Part shown: positions 35,513 through 36,973 of the stretch, piece after piece
Layout of the letters: each line of letters starts with the position of its first letter
Position numbering within the stretch: the stretch's first letter is position 1
Assembly: GCA_001767915.1 (NCBI GenBank)
Contig: MEMI01000050.1
Coordinates: 100,596 to 137,568 of the forward strand
Length of the DNA: 36,973 bases
Direction of reading: 5' to 3'
Source: Alphaproteobacteria bacterium RIFCSPHIGHO2_02_FULL_46_13
GTDB lineage: Bacteria > Pseudomonadota > Alphaproteobacteria > Micavibrionales > Micavibrionaceae
Notes under the pieces: generated by a model
What the model saw: only the letters and a program-made list of their open reading frames with translations
Databases searched by the model: none
What the model was told of the DNA's origin: nothing
Program-made: the position numbers and the translations under genes

Positions 35513-36631
35513 ATGAAATTTAGTATTGATCGCGCCGCCCTTCTTCGTGCTTTGGCACACGTCCAGAGTGTTGTTGAACGCAGAAGCACAATCCCAATTC
35601 TCTCGAACGTGTTGCTCAAGGCTGATGATGGGATGTTGACCCTGTCGACAACCGACATGGACATCGAAATGACCGAAGCGATTGCCGCAGATGTTACAAA
35701 ATCCGGACAGATTACGGCGCCGGCTGTGACACTCCACGACATTATCCGCAAATTCCCTGACGCATCAAAAGTGACTTTGGAACTTGATCCATCCGGTAAC
35801 TTCATCACCGTGAAAGCGGGGCGTTCCGACTTCCGTTTGAGCAGTTTACCTGTGTCAGATTTCCCACAATTTGGTGGTGGTGATTTCCCGACCAGTTTTG
35901 CGGTGCGTGCGGCTGATTTGCGTGCCTTGATCGACCGTACAAAATTTGCAATGTCGACCGAAGAAACCCGTTACTATTTGAACGGTATCTACATCCACGC
36001 CGCAGAAAACGAAGGGGTTGCGGTGCTTCGTGCTGTATCCACCGACGGTCACCGTTTGGCACGTTTTGAGATGCCGTTGCCAGAAGGTGCAGCCGATATG
36101 CCGGGTGTCATTATTCCGCGCAAAACTGTTCTGGAACTTCGCAAGTTGCTGGAAGAAGCAGCAGATGAAATTCGCATTAAATTATCCGCGAATAAAATCA
36201 CATTCGAATTTGATCATATCGTTCTGACATCCAAATTGATTGACGGAACATTCCCGGATTACCAACGCGTTATTCCATCGGGTAATGATAAGGTTGTTGA
36301 AATTGATCCTAAATTATTTTCATCAGCTATTGATCGTGTATCGACAATCTCTGACGGAAAATCACGCGCGGTTAAAATTTCTTTGAACGGCAAAACAATG
36401 ACCCTCTCTGCCAACTCCGCAGAGTCGGGCAGTGCGAAAGAAGAAATCGAAGTTCAATCCGAAACAGATTCTTTGGAAATCGGCTTCAACGCCCGTTATT
36501 TGCTGGACATTACATCCCAAGTGGACGGCGAAGGATGCCGCATGACATTGTCAGACGCATCGTCCCCGACCATTATTCAGGACACCAGCGACCCAAGCTC
36601 ACTCTATGTTTTGATGCCGCTTCGTGTCTAA
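35513..36631 (+). CDS. dnaN: DNA polymerase III sliding clamp (beta subunit)
   Basis: Ring-shaped dimeric processivity clamp of 372 residues with three repeated clamp domains. It begins MKFSIDRAALLRALAHVQSV and includes RRSTIPILSNVLL, then FPDYQRVIP and the C-terminal PSLTIIQ-like segment ending YVLMPLRV, which forms the partner-binding groove. I chose ATG 35513 over the frame's upstream opening at 35438 because it matches the family start and has AAGGGAT upstream. Its stop overlaps the recF start (TAATG). Confidence 0.98.
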   Translation: MKFSIDRAALLRALAHVQSVVERRSTIPILSNVLLKADDGMLTLSTTDMDIEMTEAIAADVTKSGQITAPAVTLHDIIRKFPDASKVTLELDPSGNFITVKAGRSDFRLSSLPVSDFPQFGGGDFPTSFAVRAADLRALIDRTKFAMSTEETRYYLNGIYIHAAENEGVAVLRAVSTDGHRLARFEMPLPEGAADMPGVIIPRKTVLELRKLLEEAADEIRIKLSANKITFEFDHIVLTSKLIDGTFPDYQRVIPSGNDKVVEIDPKLFSSAIDRVSTISDGKSRAVKISLNGKTMTLSANSAESGSAKEEIEVQSETDSLEIGFNARYLLDITSQVDGEGCRMTLSDASSPTIIQDTSDPSSLYVLMPLRV

Positions 36632-36973
36632 TGTCGGCACTCACTGAAATACGTTTGCGGAATTTCCGCTCTTATACCGAGGCCTGTCTGAACGGACTGG
36701 CCTCGTCCTTTGTGGTGCTCACGGGCGAAAACGGCGCGGGGAAAACCAATATATTAGAAGCCGTCTCATTGCTCTCCCCCGGAAAAGGCATGCGCAATGC
36801 CGATCTGGGCGACTTTCAAAATAAAAAAAATACGGATCCCGTCTGGGCGATCTCAGCCATTATTTCCACTCAATATGGTGAAATCAGGGCGGGCACAGGC
36901 CGTGACCCGACCAAAGAAAAACGCGTGGTGCATATTCAGGGCGAGGTCGCAAAAAATCAGGCACAACTCGCCG
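36631..36973 (+). CDS. recF: DNA replication and repair protein RecF (5' part)
   Basis: The start of recF, cut by the window end. About 114 codons are visible: MSALTEIRLRNFRSYTEA, then the Walker A GENGAGKTN at residues 33-41 followed by ILEAVSLLSPGKGMRNA, the classic RecF N-terminus. RecF binds gapped DNA and, with RecO and RecR, loads RecA. The ATG at 36631 overlaps the dnaN stop by one base, giving translational coupling in the conserved dnaN-recF pair. Confidence 0.95.
   Translation, partial: MSALTEIRLRNFRSYTEACLNGLASSFVVLTGENGAGKTNILEAVSLLSPGKGMRNADLGDFQNKKNTDPVWAISAIISTQYGEIRAGTGRDPTKEKRVVHIQGEVAKNQAQLA

Overview
The window reads as the chromosome of an alphaproteobacterium of moderate GC content. 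The evidence is the gene families and their order: a bolA / J-domain protein / cobS cluster, a COX15-type heme A synthase, a Usg-family protein, an RNase E whose S1 domain is split by a large insertion, a CIRCE-controlled groESL operon, and mutM - rpsT - dnaA - dnaN - recF. A Micavibrio-like lineage would fit, but that is inference, because no rRNA or species-specific marker is present.

Layout. 1-3087: hom and recJ, plus strand. 3084-5381: cobS and a J-domain protein on the minus strand, divergent from bolA, with a tandem-repeat leader in front of cobS. 5422-9647: a minus-strand pal - cpoB - tilS block with a strong promoter, followed by a secreted protein built from phage-tail-like modules. 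9877-11712: typA. 11834-15152: an unrecognised 258-residue protein, a methyl-accepting chemotaxis protein and a small periplasmic Cache-domain protein. 15481-17280: an ABC exporter. 17328-19298: an AT-rich OLD-family ATPase/TOPRIM nuclease gene, the clearest horizontally acquired gene here. 19458-19829: a periplasmic DUF305 protein. 20267-23161: rne behind a long structured leader. 23173-24800: a secreted protein of unknown function and a glycosyltransferase. 24806-28448: ctaA, a ferredoxin-NADP reductase, a membrane protein, a [2Fe-2S] ferredoxin and usg. 28538-30771: CIRCE, groES and groEL. 30911-33199: an unknown membrane-anchored protein, mutM, a small exported protein and rpsT. 33555 to the end: dnaA, an unknown 107-residue protein, dnaN and the 5' part of recF.

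Most genes are housekeeping. They cover replication and repair (recJ, mutM, dnaA, dnaN, recF), translation and RNA (tilS, typA, rpsT, rne), protein folding (J-protein, groESL), envelope integrity (pal, cpoB), and heme, iron-sulfur and electron transfer (ctaA, reductase, ferredoxin, bolA). The accessory content consists of the OLD nuclease, the phage-module secreted protein, the chemoreceptor/Cache pair and several unrecognised proteins. No RNA genes, complete mobile elements or CRISPR arrays were seen. The most unusual non-coding signals are the three-copy repeat before cobS, the hairpin at the cpoB/tilS junction, the structured rne leader, the palindromic insert between groES and groEL, and the inverted repeat plus hairpins in front of dnaA. 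I found no convincing new multi-gene system; the best candidates for follow-up are the OLD locus, the reductase/membrane protein/ferredoxin trio and the chemoreceptor/Cache pair.
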